From: JBBPZA01 sp963797015
GTDB taxonomy: Bacteria > Actinomycetota > Thermoleophilia > Solirubrobacterales > Solirubrobacteraceae
Length of the DNA: 64,000 bases
Assembly (NCBI GenBank): GCA_963797015.1
Contig: CAWCNV010000001.1
Location: 434,001-498,000 of the forward strand
Direction of reading: 5' to 3'
Shown: positions 1-6,633 of the stretch, piece after piece
Numbering within the stretch: position 1 is the stretch's first letter
Layout of the letters: every line of letters starts with the position of its first letter
Notes under the pieces: generated by a model
Told to the model about the DNA's origin: nothing
Databases searched by the model: none
Seen by the model: only the letters and a program-made list of their open reading frames with translations
Program-made: the position numbers and the translations under genes

Positions 1-253
1 TCACGAGCAACCTCGGGACTCGGAGCCCGAAGGTGCCATGGCAGCCGCGTGGAAGCGCGAAGCTGGAGACGCGACCGGTCGCCTCGTCGATCAGACGGAA
101 TGGCTGGTTGGGCGAAGTGACGCCGACGAAACCGTCGGACATCACCCCGGCGCTTGCCGGACCTTCCACGAGCGGCTTCAACCGCGGCTTGGCATCCGCG
201 ACCGAGGTTGCGACGGCCGCAACCAGCGCCGTGGCCAACAGCACCCTCCTCAT
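1..253 (-). CDS. Secreted protein of unknown function, N-terminal part only
   Basis: Read on the minus strand from an ATG at 253-251, an open frame runs off the left window edge, giving 84 residues. The first 21 residues form a clear Sec signal peptide: MRR, a run of Ala/Val/Leu, then an A-D-A cleavage region. The mature part is rich in Gly, Val and Pro with no catalytic motif visible. Third codon positions are strongly G/C, as in the confirmed genes. I do not recognise the family. The frame is divergent from the HTH gene at 527. Confidence 0.6.
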   Translation of the reverse strand, partial: MRRVLLATALVAAVATSVADAKPRLKPLVEGPASAGVMSDGFVGVTSPNQPFRLIDEATGRVSSFALPRGCHGTFGLRVPRLLV

Positions 254-453
254 GTTCAACCCAAACGCTGTGCCAACTACCGAGTTGCGGGTTGTCGACG
301 CTCCCGACTGCTCGGAGGTCTGGTCTCTGCAGCAACAAGTCCGGCTGCGCCCGCTCTCATAGCCCGGCGACGCCGACCGTTTCGTCCGGCCACGCGGTCG
401 GGCCCTCTATTGGCAGGGCGGCCTAGAGAGTGAGGCCAGCTTGAGCTTGCCCT

Positions 454-469
454 CTGCCGACCTCGGCAG
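454..469. promoter_or_regulatory. Palindrome in a divergent intergenic region
   Basis: CTGCCGACCTCGGCAG has 7-bp perfect arms and a 2-bp centre. It lies between the minus-strand secreted-protein gene and the plus-strand HTH gene. That is the expected place for an operator of the HTH protein, but that role is inference. Nothing else is recognisable in 254-526. Confidence 0.3.
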
Positions 470-526
470 GATCAAACGCACGGCTGCTAGCGACGGCTGC
501 ATCTCGAGTGCGCTTACGCCCCCCAG

Positions 527-1111
527 GTGTCCGCACCACCCGCGAGAATCGCGCAAGAAATGGGTCGCTTCGCCCCCAAATTCTCGGAAGACCAGCGCCG
601 GGCGGTCGCGCGACTTCACCTCGACGAGGGCCTATCTGGCCGCGAGATCGCGGCCGTGGCGGCCGCCGGGATTGATGGCCTCGAGGCGTTTCCGATCTCG
701 AAGGCAACCGTCTACGAAATCGCGGCCACCGAGCAGCGCCGACGAGAACAGGAAGCGAGCGTATCCGGCGATCACCGAGTGGTGCTCGACCGTGTGCACC
801 ACGTCATCGACCGTGAGCTCGCGGAGATCGAACGCCAGCAGCGTCGCGGCGAAGGGCTCGACCATGTACGAGCATCGCGCCTTCTACGCGTGATGAAACA
901 GGCGTATGCGATCCCTGCGGCGCCCGCGACGCCCACGGAAGAATCCGCGCCTCACCGGGGGATCGAGCGTCAGAAATCGTCGCCTTTGCTCGCTCGCTTG
1001 ATGCGGCAAGAGCACGAGGGCGAGGAGGCCGCGTCGGAACCCACCGAAGCGGGAGCCGCGCGAACGCCGCTGTCAAGCGTTCGCCTGGCGGCTGCGCCGA
1101 CTAGGAGCTAA
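527..1111 (+). CDS. Helix-turn-helix protein of an accessory module
   Basis: 194 residues from GTG 527; an in-frame ATG at 560 starts the conserved-looking part and is an equally good start. Residues about 20-70 read as a homeodomain-like HTH, with FSEDQRRAVARLHLDEG, then GREIA, then SKATVYEIAA. The middle is Arg/Glu-rich helix and the last 60 residues look disordered. The family is not recognised; small-terminase-like or resolvase-like HTH proteins of mobile elements have this shape. It is the first gene of the module ending at tRNA-Gly and a strong hairpin follows it at 1277. Confidence 0.55.
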   Translation: MSAPPARIAQEMGRFAPKFSEDQRRAVARLHLDEGLSGREIAAVAAAGIDGLEAFPISKATVYEIAATEQRRREQEASVSGDHRVVLDRVHHVIDRELAEIERQQRRGEGLDHVRASRLLRVMKQAYAIPAAPATPTEESAPHRGIERQKSSPLLARLMRQEHEGEEAASEPTEAGAARTPLSSVRLAAAPTRS

Positions 1112-1276
1112 AGCGGGCACAGGGCGGTCTTCGGGCGCGCTAGTGGATCGTGCCTCGCGCATGCGCGCGAAGAGAGCGGCTCTAGCCAAGCAGCCGTAAC
1201 TGCCTGGCGGTCCCGGAACGACCGGCTCGGGTGCGAGGATGGGGGCGCATCCGGTTCTCCACCCGGAGTTTCACCT

Positions 1277-1321
1277 GCGGCGCCCGCTCGGCCGTCTGGT
1301 CGGCTAGCGGGCGCCGCTTTT
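1277..1321 (+). terminator. Rho-independent terminator
   Basis: A 12-bp perfect stem (GCGGCGCCCGCT at 1277-1288, AGCGGGCGCCGC at 1306-1317) with a 17-nt loop is followed by TTTT at 1318-1321. It would stop transcription from the HTH gene and separate it from the next cassette. Apart from this hairpin, 1112-1384 shows nothing recognisable. Confidence 0.75.
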
Positions 1322-1384
1322 CGAGGCCGACCGAGGGTCTGTCTACGCTTCGGTTCGTGAGGCATCGTTGGTGGAGCAACGGTT

Positions 1385-2089
1385 GTGCGTTCTCGGGCGA
1401 GCTCGATTAAGCGCGTCCGGCGCCGGCTTGGGGACCTGCGTGTCCCGCTGCTCGATGACGACAGAAACGCCATCGACGAAGCGCATGGCCTGCTAAGTCC
1501 GCTTTCGCGGCGACAAGCGCGGAAGGCGATCAAGGGTTCGGGCTTGTCGGGGACCGTGCGCGCCTTCGTCGTCCATCTCGCGGGCCTACCTTTGCGCGAC
1601 GTACAGCGGGCGCAGAGGCAGGAGGAGAGACGTCGCGAACGGCACGTTCAGAAGCTCCGAGAAGACTTTCGTCAAGGCGGCGACCGCGCCCTCGCCGCGG
1701 GGATCGTCGTTGCCGGAAATCCTGAGCTGGCCGCGGCCGTGGAGGAAGAATGCCGCGCTCGGGCGCGCTGCCCGACCCTGAGGCGTCCGACGCTCCCCCC
1801 GGCGGGACGTCGGGCTCGCGGCACCCACTCCCGTCGACCGGGTCGTCCGGGCCGTTCGCGCCGGAGCCGAACCGAAAGCGGCCCTCGCGGCTCTCCTGAC
1901 GACGAAGGGGAGCCCCCGCCGCCAGCACTGTGGCCGCGGGGGCGCTTCAGTAACACAGAAGATCACGTAGCGCACCGACATCCGCTGGGTCTGGGTGTCT
2001 TGCGTGGCCATGCCCCTTCATCGCCCGAGCGTGTGAATGCGCGTCGAGGCGGAAGAAGCCTTGGTTTGCTCCCGCGGGGACGCGCATGA
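1385..2089 (+). CDS. Basic helical protein of the accessory module; C-terminal half doubtful
   Basis: 234 residues from GTG 1385, with GGAG about 10 nt upstream. Residues 1-125 look genuinely coding: Arg-rich N-terminus, long charged helix around residues 65-100 (QEERRRERHVQKLRED) and a GIVVAGNPELAAAVEEE segment. After about residue 125 (nt 1755) the composition turns to low-complexity Arg/Pro/Ser and the G/C third-position bias moves to another frame, where a second ORF begins at 1750. Either the protein really ends soon after, or a frameshift hands off to the other frame. No known domain is recognised. Confidence 0.45.
   Translation: MRSRASSIKRVRRRLGDLRVPLLDDDRNAIDEAHGLLSPLSRRQARKAIKGSGLSGTVRAFVVHLAGLPLRDVQRAQRQEERRRERHVQKLREDFRQGGDRALAAGIVVAGNPELAAAVEEECRARARCPTLRRPTLPPAGRRARGTHSRRPGRPGRSRRSRTESGPRGSPDDEGEPPPPALWPRGRFSNTEDHVAHRHPLGLGVLRGHAPSSPERVNARRGGRSLGLLPRGRA
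1750..1899 (+). CDS. Possible small Pro-rich protein or frameshifted C-terminus
   Basis: A 49-residue ORF begins at ATG 1750 with GGAGG four bases upstream, inside the frame of the 1385 gene. Its product is Pro/Ser/Gly-rich and disordered, with the codon bias expected of coding DNA here, unlike the overlapping frame. It may be a separate overlapping gene or the true tail of the upstream protein reached by a frameshift. Neither is proven. Confidence 0.3.
   Translation: MPRSGALPDPEASDAPPGGTSGSRHPLPSTGSSGPFAPEPNRKRPSRLS
1912..1943 (+). terminator. GC-rich hairpin without U tract
   Basis: GCCCCCGC at 1912-1919 pairs with GCGGGGGC at 1936-1943, and an inner GCCA/TGGC adds to the stem. No T run follows, so it may act on mRNA stability or as a weak terminator between the basic-protein gene and the zinc-ribbon gene. 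Confidence 0.3.
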
Positions 2090-2382
2090 GCCTGTTCGTC
2101 CCGGGCTCTCCTCGTGACCTGGTGCTCTACGCGCTGCGGTGCTCAGGTCCAGACGCCTACCGGTGCGACGAGCGACCAGGGCTGTGGCACGCCTACTGCC
2201 CCGGATGCCTTTCGCGTGTCCAGCGGCGAGGCACTCTCACCGTCACCGAAAAGTGGGATGGAGGACCGGTTGCCGTTTCGTGCGACAACGGTTGCCCGCA
2301 CGAGCGCATTGCGGGAGCTCTCGCCGAGGCGGTCCGAAGCGCGGCGCGGTGGGACGGGGGGTGCCTCGCATGGGCCAGCTGA
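2086..2382 (+). CDS. Primase-type zinc-ribbon protein
   Basis: 98 residues. Two Cys pairs, C38-x2-C41 (in YCPGC) and C66-x3-C70 (in CDNGCP) followed by a short helix (HERIAGALAEAV), match the CHC2-like zinc ribbon that opens phage and plasmid primases. No TOPRIM or polymerase domain follows, so it probably acts as a free-standing DNA-binding module. The stop overlaps the start of the ATPase gene by 13 nt (2370-2382), indicating translational coupling and a shared role in element replication. The family assignment rests on the Cys pattern only. Confidence 0.55.
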   Translation: MSLFVPGSPRDLVLYALRCSGPDAYRCDERPGLWHAYCPGCLSRVQRRGTLTVTEKWDGGPVAVSCDNGCPHERIAGALAEAVRSAARWDGGCLAWAS

Positions 2383-3728
2383 CCGCGGTGCAGCTTCAGT
2401 CCCTTCGAGCGCGACCACTCGACACCGGTCGGGAGCTTGCCGAGACCTCGAGCTGGGAGCCGGTGGGTCTCGGGCCCGTGCTGGCCGGCGGGCACCTTGA
2501 CGAGCCGCCAACGCTCCTGCCGCGGACCGACGAACGTCATCTCGTCTATGCCGGGCGCGTTCACAGCGTCTCCGGCGAGCCCGAGTCCTGTAAGGGCTGG
2601 CTCGCGCTAAACCTTGCCCACCTCACCCTGCGGCGCGGTGGCAAAGTCGTCTATTTCGACTTCGAGGACACCGCAGAAACGGCTTGCGCCCGTCTTGGGG
2701 ACCTTGGGAGCAGCAAGACGGAGATTGAGCAGCTCTTCAGGTATGTCCGCCCCTCGGAGAGGCTGACGAGCGAGGGCACCGGTCGCGCGGCGCTCGATTC
2801 GCTGCTCCAGGAACGGCTTGAGGTCGCGGTCATCGACGGAGTAACGGAGGCCGTGGCGCTCCAGGGCCTCGACCCGAACAACAACTCCGACATCGCCATA
2901 TGGCTGGAGCTACTTCCGCGCCGCCTCGCGTCCACCGGATGCGCGGTGCTCCTGCTCGATCACGTAGTCAAAGACCGGGAAAAGCGTGGGCGCTACGCGA
3001 TAGGGGCCCAACACAAACTCGCTGGGCTCGACGTCGCCTACAACCTAAGGGTCATTACCCCGTTCGCCCGAGGGCACGAGGGCAAGGTGAAAATCGCGGT
3101 CGCGAAGGACCGCCACGGCCATGTCCGGGCGCACCAGGACGCGTCAGGCCGCATCGCCGAAATGCAGCTGAGATCGCATGATGACGGCGCTGTCACGATT
3201 GCACTCGTCCCGCCGGATTCGACGTCTAGCAGCGCTTTTCGGCCCACCGCCCTCATGGAGCGCGTCTCGCGTGCGATCGAGGTCGACCCCGGACTCACGG
3301 TCGGAGGCGTCCGCAAGGCCGTGAAGGGCAAGCATGACGCGAAAAACCGCGCGCTCGAGGTGCTGATCGCCGAGGAATACGTGCGCCGGGAGCGCGATGG
3401 CAACGCGTTTCGTCACCGCTCGAGTCGACCGTTTCGCGAGGACGAAGGCCCAGACCGTGCCCTCGTGCCCGAACCGTGCCCCGACCGTGCCCCGGCACAG
3501 CCGGGCAGCACCGTGCCCCCGTGCCCCTCCCCCAAAGGGGGCACGGCACGGGGCACGCCCGGTACCGATCGCTTCGTCGAGCAAGCGGCGAAGACCGAGC
3601 CGCGCGCTGCTCAGCGAGATTCCCGGCCCGCTCACGCTGACAGTTGGGGCACCAACTGGCGCCACGCCACCGATGACGAGCAGCGCCTGTATGAGCGTCT
3701 CCAAAGCGACCCGGAGCTCGACACGTGA
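2370..3728 (+). CDS. RecA-like AAA ATPase (RepA/AAA_25 type) of a mobile element
   Basis: 452 residues from ATG 2370. The start is chosen because the upstream open frame overlaps the zinc-ribbon gene. The core resembles RepA/DnaB-like helicase-loader ATPases of phages and integrative plasmids: a Walker A-like loop GEPESCKG (69-76), YFDFED (95-100), Walker B VIDG (154-157) and a VLLLDH strand near 193. A winged-helix-like segment follows around 290-345, then a Pro/Arg-rich tail. The P-loop is unusual (ES-C in place of GSG), but the Lys is kept. It is translated between the zinc ribbon and the excisionase-like gene, with overlaps on both sides. Replication of the element is the inferred role. 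Confidence 0.7.
   Translation: MGQLTAVQLQSLRARPLDTGRELAETSSWEPVGLGPVLAGGHLDEPPTLLPRTDERHLVYAGRVHSVSGEPESCKGWLALNLAHLTLRRGGKVVYFDFEDTAETACARLGDLGSSKTEIEQLFRYVRPSERLTSEGTGRAALDSLLQERLEVAVIDGVTEAVALQGLDPNNNSDIAIWLELLPRRLASTGCAVLLLDHVVKDREKRGRYAIGAQHKLAGLDVAYNLRVITPFARGHEGKVKIAVAKDRHGHVRAHQDASGRIAEMQLRSHDDGAVTIALVPPDSTSSSAFRPTALMERVSRAIEVDPGLTVGGVRKAVKGKHDAKNRALEVLIAEEYVRRERDGNAFRHRSSRPFREDEGPDRALVPEPCPDRAPAQPGSTVPPCPSPKGGTARGTPGTDRFVEQAAKTEPRAAQRDSRPAHADSWGTNWRHATDDEQRLYERLQSDPELDT
3454..3556 (+). repeat. Cluster of CCGTGCCCC-type repeats, direct then inverted
   Basis: Within the ATPase gene tail, ACCGTGCCC(C) or close variants occur at 3454, 3473, 3484 and 3510, with shorter CGTGCCC copies at 3464 and 3520. 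GGGGCAC copies in inverse orientation sit at 3537 and 3549. The two orientations can pair as hairpins across CCCCCAAAGGGGG. It may be low-complexity coding sequence or an iteron-like site. Confidence 0.45.
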
Positions 3729-4036
3729 ACGAGCTCGCCTCAGCATTTGTCCGCTCCCTTGACGATGCAGCGCTCGAGGAGCTCACGGACCTACTTGCGC
3801 CGCGTCTCGAAGCCCGGCTCGCTAGCACTGGCCCGGCGATCGATGAATGGCTCGACCACAAGGGCGCGGCCGCGTATCTCGGGCTGACGCCGAACGCGCT
3901 CGAGAAGCACGCCAGTGCTCGAACCGTCCCCTTTGAGCAAGCCGGCCCGGGCTGCAAGCGCTTCTATCGGCGGTCCCAGCTCGACGTGTGGCGTGCCTCG
4001 GCGGACGCCCGCACCCCGGACTCTCGCCCGCGATGA
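3725..4036 (+). CDS. Excisionase-like helix-turn-helix protein
   Basis: 103 residues from GTG 3725, overlapping the ATPase stop as GTGA. Residues about 42-92 match the HTH_17/excisionase pattern: WLDHKGAAAYLGLTPNALEKH, then a basic wing, then FYRRSQLDVW. Such small MerR-like proteins act as Xis or copy-control factors and in actinobacterial integrative elements lie directly before the integrase gene. Here no integrase follows; a terminator and a tRNA gene come within 140 nt. The N-terminal 40 residues form an acidic helix. Confidence 0.65.
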   Translation: MNELASAFVRSLDDAALEELTDLLAPRLEARLASTGPAIDEWLDHKGAAAYLGLTPNALEKHASARTVPFEQAGPGCKRFYRRSQLDVWRASADARTPDSRPR

Positions 4037-4142
4037 CCAATCTGACCTTCGCGCCTTCCTGCGATCACGCCACCGCGACGCCCGTTTCCATTTTGTTTCC
4101 AGTTGCTGCGTCTATCGCTGGGCCACGAGCGTTCACCATTAA

Positions 4143-4170
4143 GAAAGCCCCGCCGTAGCGGGGCTTTCCT
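4143..4170 (+). terminator. Strong rho-independent terminator at the module end
   Basis: AGAAAGCCCCGC, a 4-nt loop (CGTA) and GCGGGGCTTTCCT form a long stem with A and T tracts on its two sides, so it could work in both directions. It closes the module transcript just before the 3' end of the convergent tRNA-Gly gene. Confidence 0.85.
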
Positions 4171-4173
4171 ATA

Positions 4174-4247
4174 AGCGGCTGATGGGACTCGAACCCACGA
4201 CCTTCTGCATGGCAAGCAGACGCTCTAGCCAACTGAGCTACAGCCGC
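4174..4247 (-). tRNA. tRNA-Gly (GCC)
   Basis: 74 nt on the minus strand. Acceptor GCGGCTG/CAGCCGC, D-arm GCTC/GAGC, anticodon stem TCTGC/GCAGA with loop TTGCCAT (anticodon GCC) and a T-loop GTTCGAGTC are all intact. CCA is not encoded. The 3' end faces the accessory module, the usual side for integration into a tRNA gene. Confidence 0.95.
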
Positions 4248-4257
4248 GCGACGGGGA

Positions 4258-4263
4258 AGATTA
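4258..4263 (-). promoter_or_regulatory. -10 element of tRNA-Gly
   Basis: TAATCT on the minus strand lies 10 nt before the mature tRNA 5' end, a normal distance for a tRNA promoter. No good -35 hexamer is seen. Confidence 0.45.
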
Positions 4264-4319
4264 GCGCTCGGGAAGCGCCGCGGTTGGCGCTTGGAAGGCC
4301 CGGGCCGCGGTAGGCACGG

Positions 4320-4649
4320 CTATTGGTTCCTGCGTCCGCCCCCGCGCGCCAGCACGCGCTCGGCGTGCTCGAGCATGGTCGGGGCGCGGTGCCAGTCGAC
4401 ACGCACGTCGCGGGGGTCCTCGGGGTTGATGAAGATCGGCAGGACCGCGCCGCGTGGGGGCAGCTTGCCGGCGGGCGCGCGGGTGCGGTGGCGGAGCTCG
4501 TAGCGGTCGTGGCCGTGGGCCACGACCGACAGGGAGAGGTCGACCACCACCGCGCTACGCCCGGCCGCCGAGCCGCAGCCCTCGGGGAAGTCGGGTGCGC
4601 CCACGACGATCGCACGGCCGCACGGCCACTCGCGGCGGATCAGCGACAT
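4320..4649 (-). CDS. Conserved-looking hypothetical protein
   Basis: 109 residues from ATG 4649. The fold suggested is a small beta-rich domain: hydrophobic strands around 12-17 and 36-44, then HDRYELRHRTRAPAGKLP and VLPIFINPEDPRDVRVDW, a pattern seen in small actinobacterial proteins that resemble DUF3592-type domains. There is no signal peptide or membrane segment. The C-terminus is Arg-rich. Function unknown. Confidence 0.65.
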   Translation of the reverse strand: MSLIRREWPCGRAIVVGAPDFPEGCGSAAGRSAVVVDLSLSVVAHGHDRYELRHRTRAPAGKLPPRGAVLPIFINPEDPRDVRVDWHRAPTMLEHAERVLARGGGRRNQ

Positions 4650-4731
4650 CGGACCTCGCTCACCTCAGCCGCCCGGAGCGGGGAGGACGTTCGGGATCGA
4701 CGATCGACCGCGGCGAAAGCTGGGAGAAAAG

Positions 4732-4761
4732 TTGCACATCTCTGCCGAAAGTTGGTTATAA
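4732..4761 (+). promoter_or_regulatory. Sigma-70-like promoter, probably leaderless
   Basis: TTGCAC (4732-4737) and TTATAA (4756-4761) are 18 nt apart. The expected start of transcription falls at or just before the ATG at 4771, leaving no room for a Shine-Dalgarno sequence. Confidence 0.55.
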
Positions 4762-4770
4762 GTGCGTCTG

Positions 4771-4968
4771 ATGCGTGACTCGACGCGGATCTGTCACACG
4801 CCGGTCGTCCGGGAAGGGTGGACTTTGCTGTGCGATAGGCCGTTCGATCACCCGGGCTTTCACCACGCGAAGATGGACGGCGCGAACGTCGTCTGGCCCA
4901 ACGTCGAGCCGCGTCGGCAGCGTCGGCGGCGGCTCGTCGATTGGCGGCGGGTGAGGGTGGGGGGTTGA
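4771..4968 (+). CDS. Small Cys/His-containing protein
   Basis: 65 residues from ATG 4771; an in-frame GTG at 4762 sits against the -10 box and is rejected as the start. The product has ICHTPVV, then LLCDRPFDHPGFHH, then a WP motif and a basic tail. The Cys and His spacing would suit a small zinc-binding knuckle, a recurring type in actinobacterial genomes. No signal peptide or enzyme motif. Role unknown. Confidence 0.5.
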   Translation: MRDSTRICHTPVVREGWTLLCDRPFDHPGFHHAKMDGANVVWPNVEPRRQRRRRLVDWRRVRVGG

Positions 4969-5124
4969 CCCCGCATCCCGAGTCGTGCTGCACCCGAAAA
5001 GCTAAGCAAACCGGGTCGACGACCTTCTCGGCGGCGATCGAGCACACCCGGGCTGGCGCCGGGTCCCGCCCGGCGGATAGCGTCTTGGCCCTGATGGGGA
5101 TCCCCGCCGCTAGGAGGTAGCACC

Positions 5125-5424
5125 ATGATCGTCATGCTCTCCGCCCGCCGTCTCAAGCCGGGCGCGTGGGAACAGTTCCGCAGTGCCTGGGATCCGGGCG
5201 ACTCTCGCCCGCCGGGCTTTCAGCGCGCCTACCACGCGCGCAACATCCGCGACGAGGACGAGATCGTCTCGTTCGGTTTGTTCGAGATGTCCGAGGACGA
5301 GTACCGCCGCTGGCGCGCCGAGGCCGACTCCGACGAGATGCGGCGGGTCGATCGCCTGTCGGCGTTCGTCGAGAACGAGCACGTCGGCGGCGTCTACGAG
5401 GTGATCGACGTCGTCGAGGACTGA
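5125..5424 (+). CDS. ABM-like (ferredoxin-fold) small protein
   Basis: 99 residues with a textbook ribosome site (AGGAGG, 8 nt before ATG 5125). The pattern MIVMLSARRLKPGAWEQFRSAW, then IVSFGLFEMSEDEYRRWR, is typical of the dimeric alpha/beta-barrel (antibiotic biosynthesis monooxygenase-like) superfamily, which includes haem- and quinone-handling proteins as well as non-enzymes. No specific substrate can be assigned. Its last 31 nt overlap the end of the convergent NAD kinase gene. Confidence 0.65.
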   Translation: MIVMLSARRLKPGAWEQFRSAWDPGDSRPPGFQRAYHARNIRDEDEIVSFGLFEMSEDEYRRWRAEADSDEMRRVDRLSAFVENEHVGGVYEVIDVVED

Positions 5425-6314
5425 GGCTGCGAAGCCTCATCGCCCGCGCGATCGTCGCGGGAGAGCACGCGCGGGCTGTCGGCGATCAGCCGCCGCCGGC
5501 GCAGGCCGTCGATCCCGAGCTCCAGCTCGCCGAGCGATACCAGCGTCACCTTCTCGCGATGGAGCGAGAGCCGGTAGTCCACGGCGTCGAGCGGATAGAC
5601 GTGGCCGTCGATCTCGATGTCAAAGCCGGCGAAGCTCGGATGCACGGCTATGCGCGCGGACGAGGTCCCCGGGACGACGAGCGGCGGGGCGCTGCCGCCG
5701 TGCATCGCGAGCGGTGTGCAGACGAATCCCTGCGTGCCGGAGGCGAGCACAGGGCCGCCCGCGGCCATCGAGTAGGCGCTCGATCCCACCGGGGTCGCCA
5801 CGATCAGCCCGTCGCCGGCGAGGCGCACGTAGAGCTCGTCATCGACCGACACGTCGAGTACCGCCTGGCCCGCGCGGCGACGGACGACGACGAAGTCGTT
5901 GACCGCCCACTCACTCGGGGCGTCCGCAGGCTGGATGGCGAGTGCGGGAAGCCGGCGCGCGGTCCAGTCGCCGCTGTGCACGCGCTCGAGCGCCTCGACG
6001 AGCCGATCCCCGGCCACGGCGGTGAGCGCGCCCAGGCTGCCGCACGCCACGCCCAGGACCGGTGCGTCATGGGACGCCGACGCGCGCAGCGCCGAGAGCA
6101 CGGTCCCGTCGCCGCCCATGGCGACGATCACATCGCCGGCCTCGAGCTCGCCTCGCGGTGCTACCTCGCGCCCGCTGGACCCGAGCGCCGGGATCTGCAC
6201 GACCTCGAGGCCATGCTCCCGGGCCCAGCGGTCAAGGATCTCGAGCGCCCCCTCGATGGGCCGCGTCGGGTGCACGACGACCGCGATCCGTTTCGGTGGG
6301 GCGTGGGAAGACAC
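5394..6314 (-). CDS. nadK: NAD kinase
   Basis: 306 residues from GTG 6314. Phosphorylates NAD to NADP with ATP or polyphosphate in the cytosol. The family signatures are present: GGDGT at 67-71, the NDF motif near 139-141, and the glycine-rich loop TPVGSSAYSMAAGGPV at 174-189. Length is normal (about 290-310). The last 30 residues are Arg/Ser-rich and overlap the convergent ABM-like gene. A TAGGGT element lies exactly 7 nt before the GTG, which implies a leaderless mRNA and supports this start. Confidence 0.92.
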   Translation of the reverse strand: MSSHAPPKRIAVVVHPTRPIEGALEILDRWAREHGLEVVQIPALGSSGREVAPRGELEAGDVIVAMGGDGTVLSALRASASHDAPVLGVACGSLGALTAVAGDRLVEALERVHSGDWTARRLPALAIQPADAPSEWAVNDFVVVRRRAGQAVLDVSVDDELYVRLAGDGLIVATPVGSSAYSMAAGGPVLASGTQGFVCTPLAMHGGSAPPLVVPGTSSARIAVHPSFAGFDIEIDGHVYPLDAVDYRLSLHREKVTLVSLGELELGIDGLRRRRLIADSPRVLSRDDRAGDEASQPQSSTTSITS

Positions 6315-6321
6315 GTGCGAG

Positions 6322-6327
6322 ACCCTA
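6322..6327 (-). promoter_or_regulatory. TAGGGT -10 element of the NAD kinase gene
   Basis: TAGGGT on the minus strand, 7 nt before the GTG at 6314. It forms a divergent pair with the same hexamer at 6388 on the plus strand. Confidence 0.5.
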
Positions 6328-6387
6328 GCCAGAGAAGCGTGCGCGATCGCGACGGTCGACCCCCTTGTCCCGCGCCGGCGGCTTGCG

Positions 6388-6393
6388 TAGGGT
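6388..6393 (+). promoter_or_regulatory. TAGGGT -10 element of the secreted-protein gene
   Basis: TAGGGT ends 7 nt before ATG 6401, giving a leaderless start. The same hexamer and spacing precede the divergent NAD kinase gene and the aminotransferase at 37848. Confidence 0.5.
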
Positions 6394-6400
6394 CGCCTCG

Positions 6401-6622
6401 ATGCCTCTCAGGCCAGTGTGGGCTCGGCTAGCACTCGCTTCAGCGCTCGCGATGTCACTGGTGCTCATGACCGCAAGCGCATCTCCGGCCAAGTTCACGA
6501 TCAAGAAGTGCGGCCGGGCCAGCTACGCGGGCGAGAAGGTGCCGGTGTCCGCTCACAAGCTCTCATGCAAGCGAGCGAAGAAGATCGCGCGCCACTTCCT
6601 GATTGAGCCGGACCGGGTTTGA
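6401..6622 (+). pseudogene. Secreted protein truncated by an IS3-family insertion
   Basis: 73 codons from ATG 6401. Residues 1-27 form a signal peptide (hydrophobic run ALASALAMSLVLMTASA). The mature part has two Cys (KKCGRAS and KLSCKRAKKIAR), a pattern seen in short secreted proteins of this lineage that normally continue well beyond this point. The insertion sequence starts at 6604, so the last six codons and the stop come from the element. The missing 3' part is not found on the far side of the IS. Confidence 0.7.
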
Positions 6623-6625
6623 CGG
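6604..6625 (+). repeat. IS terminal inverted repeat (orfB end)
   Basis: Begins TGAGCCGGACCGGGTTT and mirrors 7940-7961 on the other strand, with mismatches at four positions. Confidence 0.75.
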
Positions 6626-6633
6626 AGACCGGG

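Noticed and set aside
1586..2011. 141-codon minus-strand frame antisense to the basic-protein gene
   Set aside because: It contains one plausible stretch near its start but no domain, and the plus-strand frames have better codon bias and operon overlap.
3508..3560. Rho-independent terminator at the CCCCCAAAGGGGG hairpin
   Set aside because: It lies inside the ATPase coding frame and is not followed by a T run; counted as part of the repeat cluster instead.
4033..4158. 41-codon frame starting in the xis-like stop (ATGA)
   Set aside because: It runs into the terminator stem, has weak codon bias and no similarity to an integrase; treated as intergenic.
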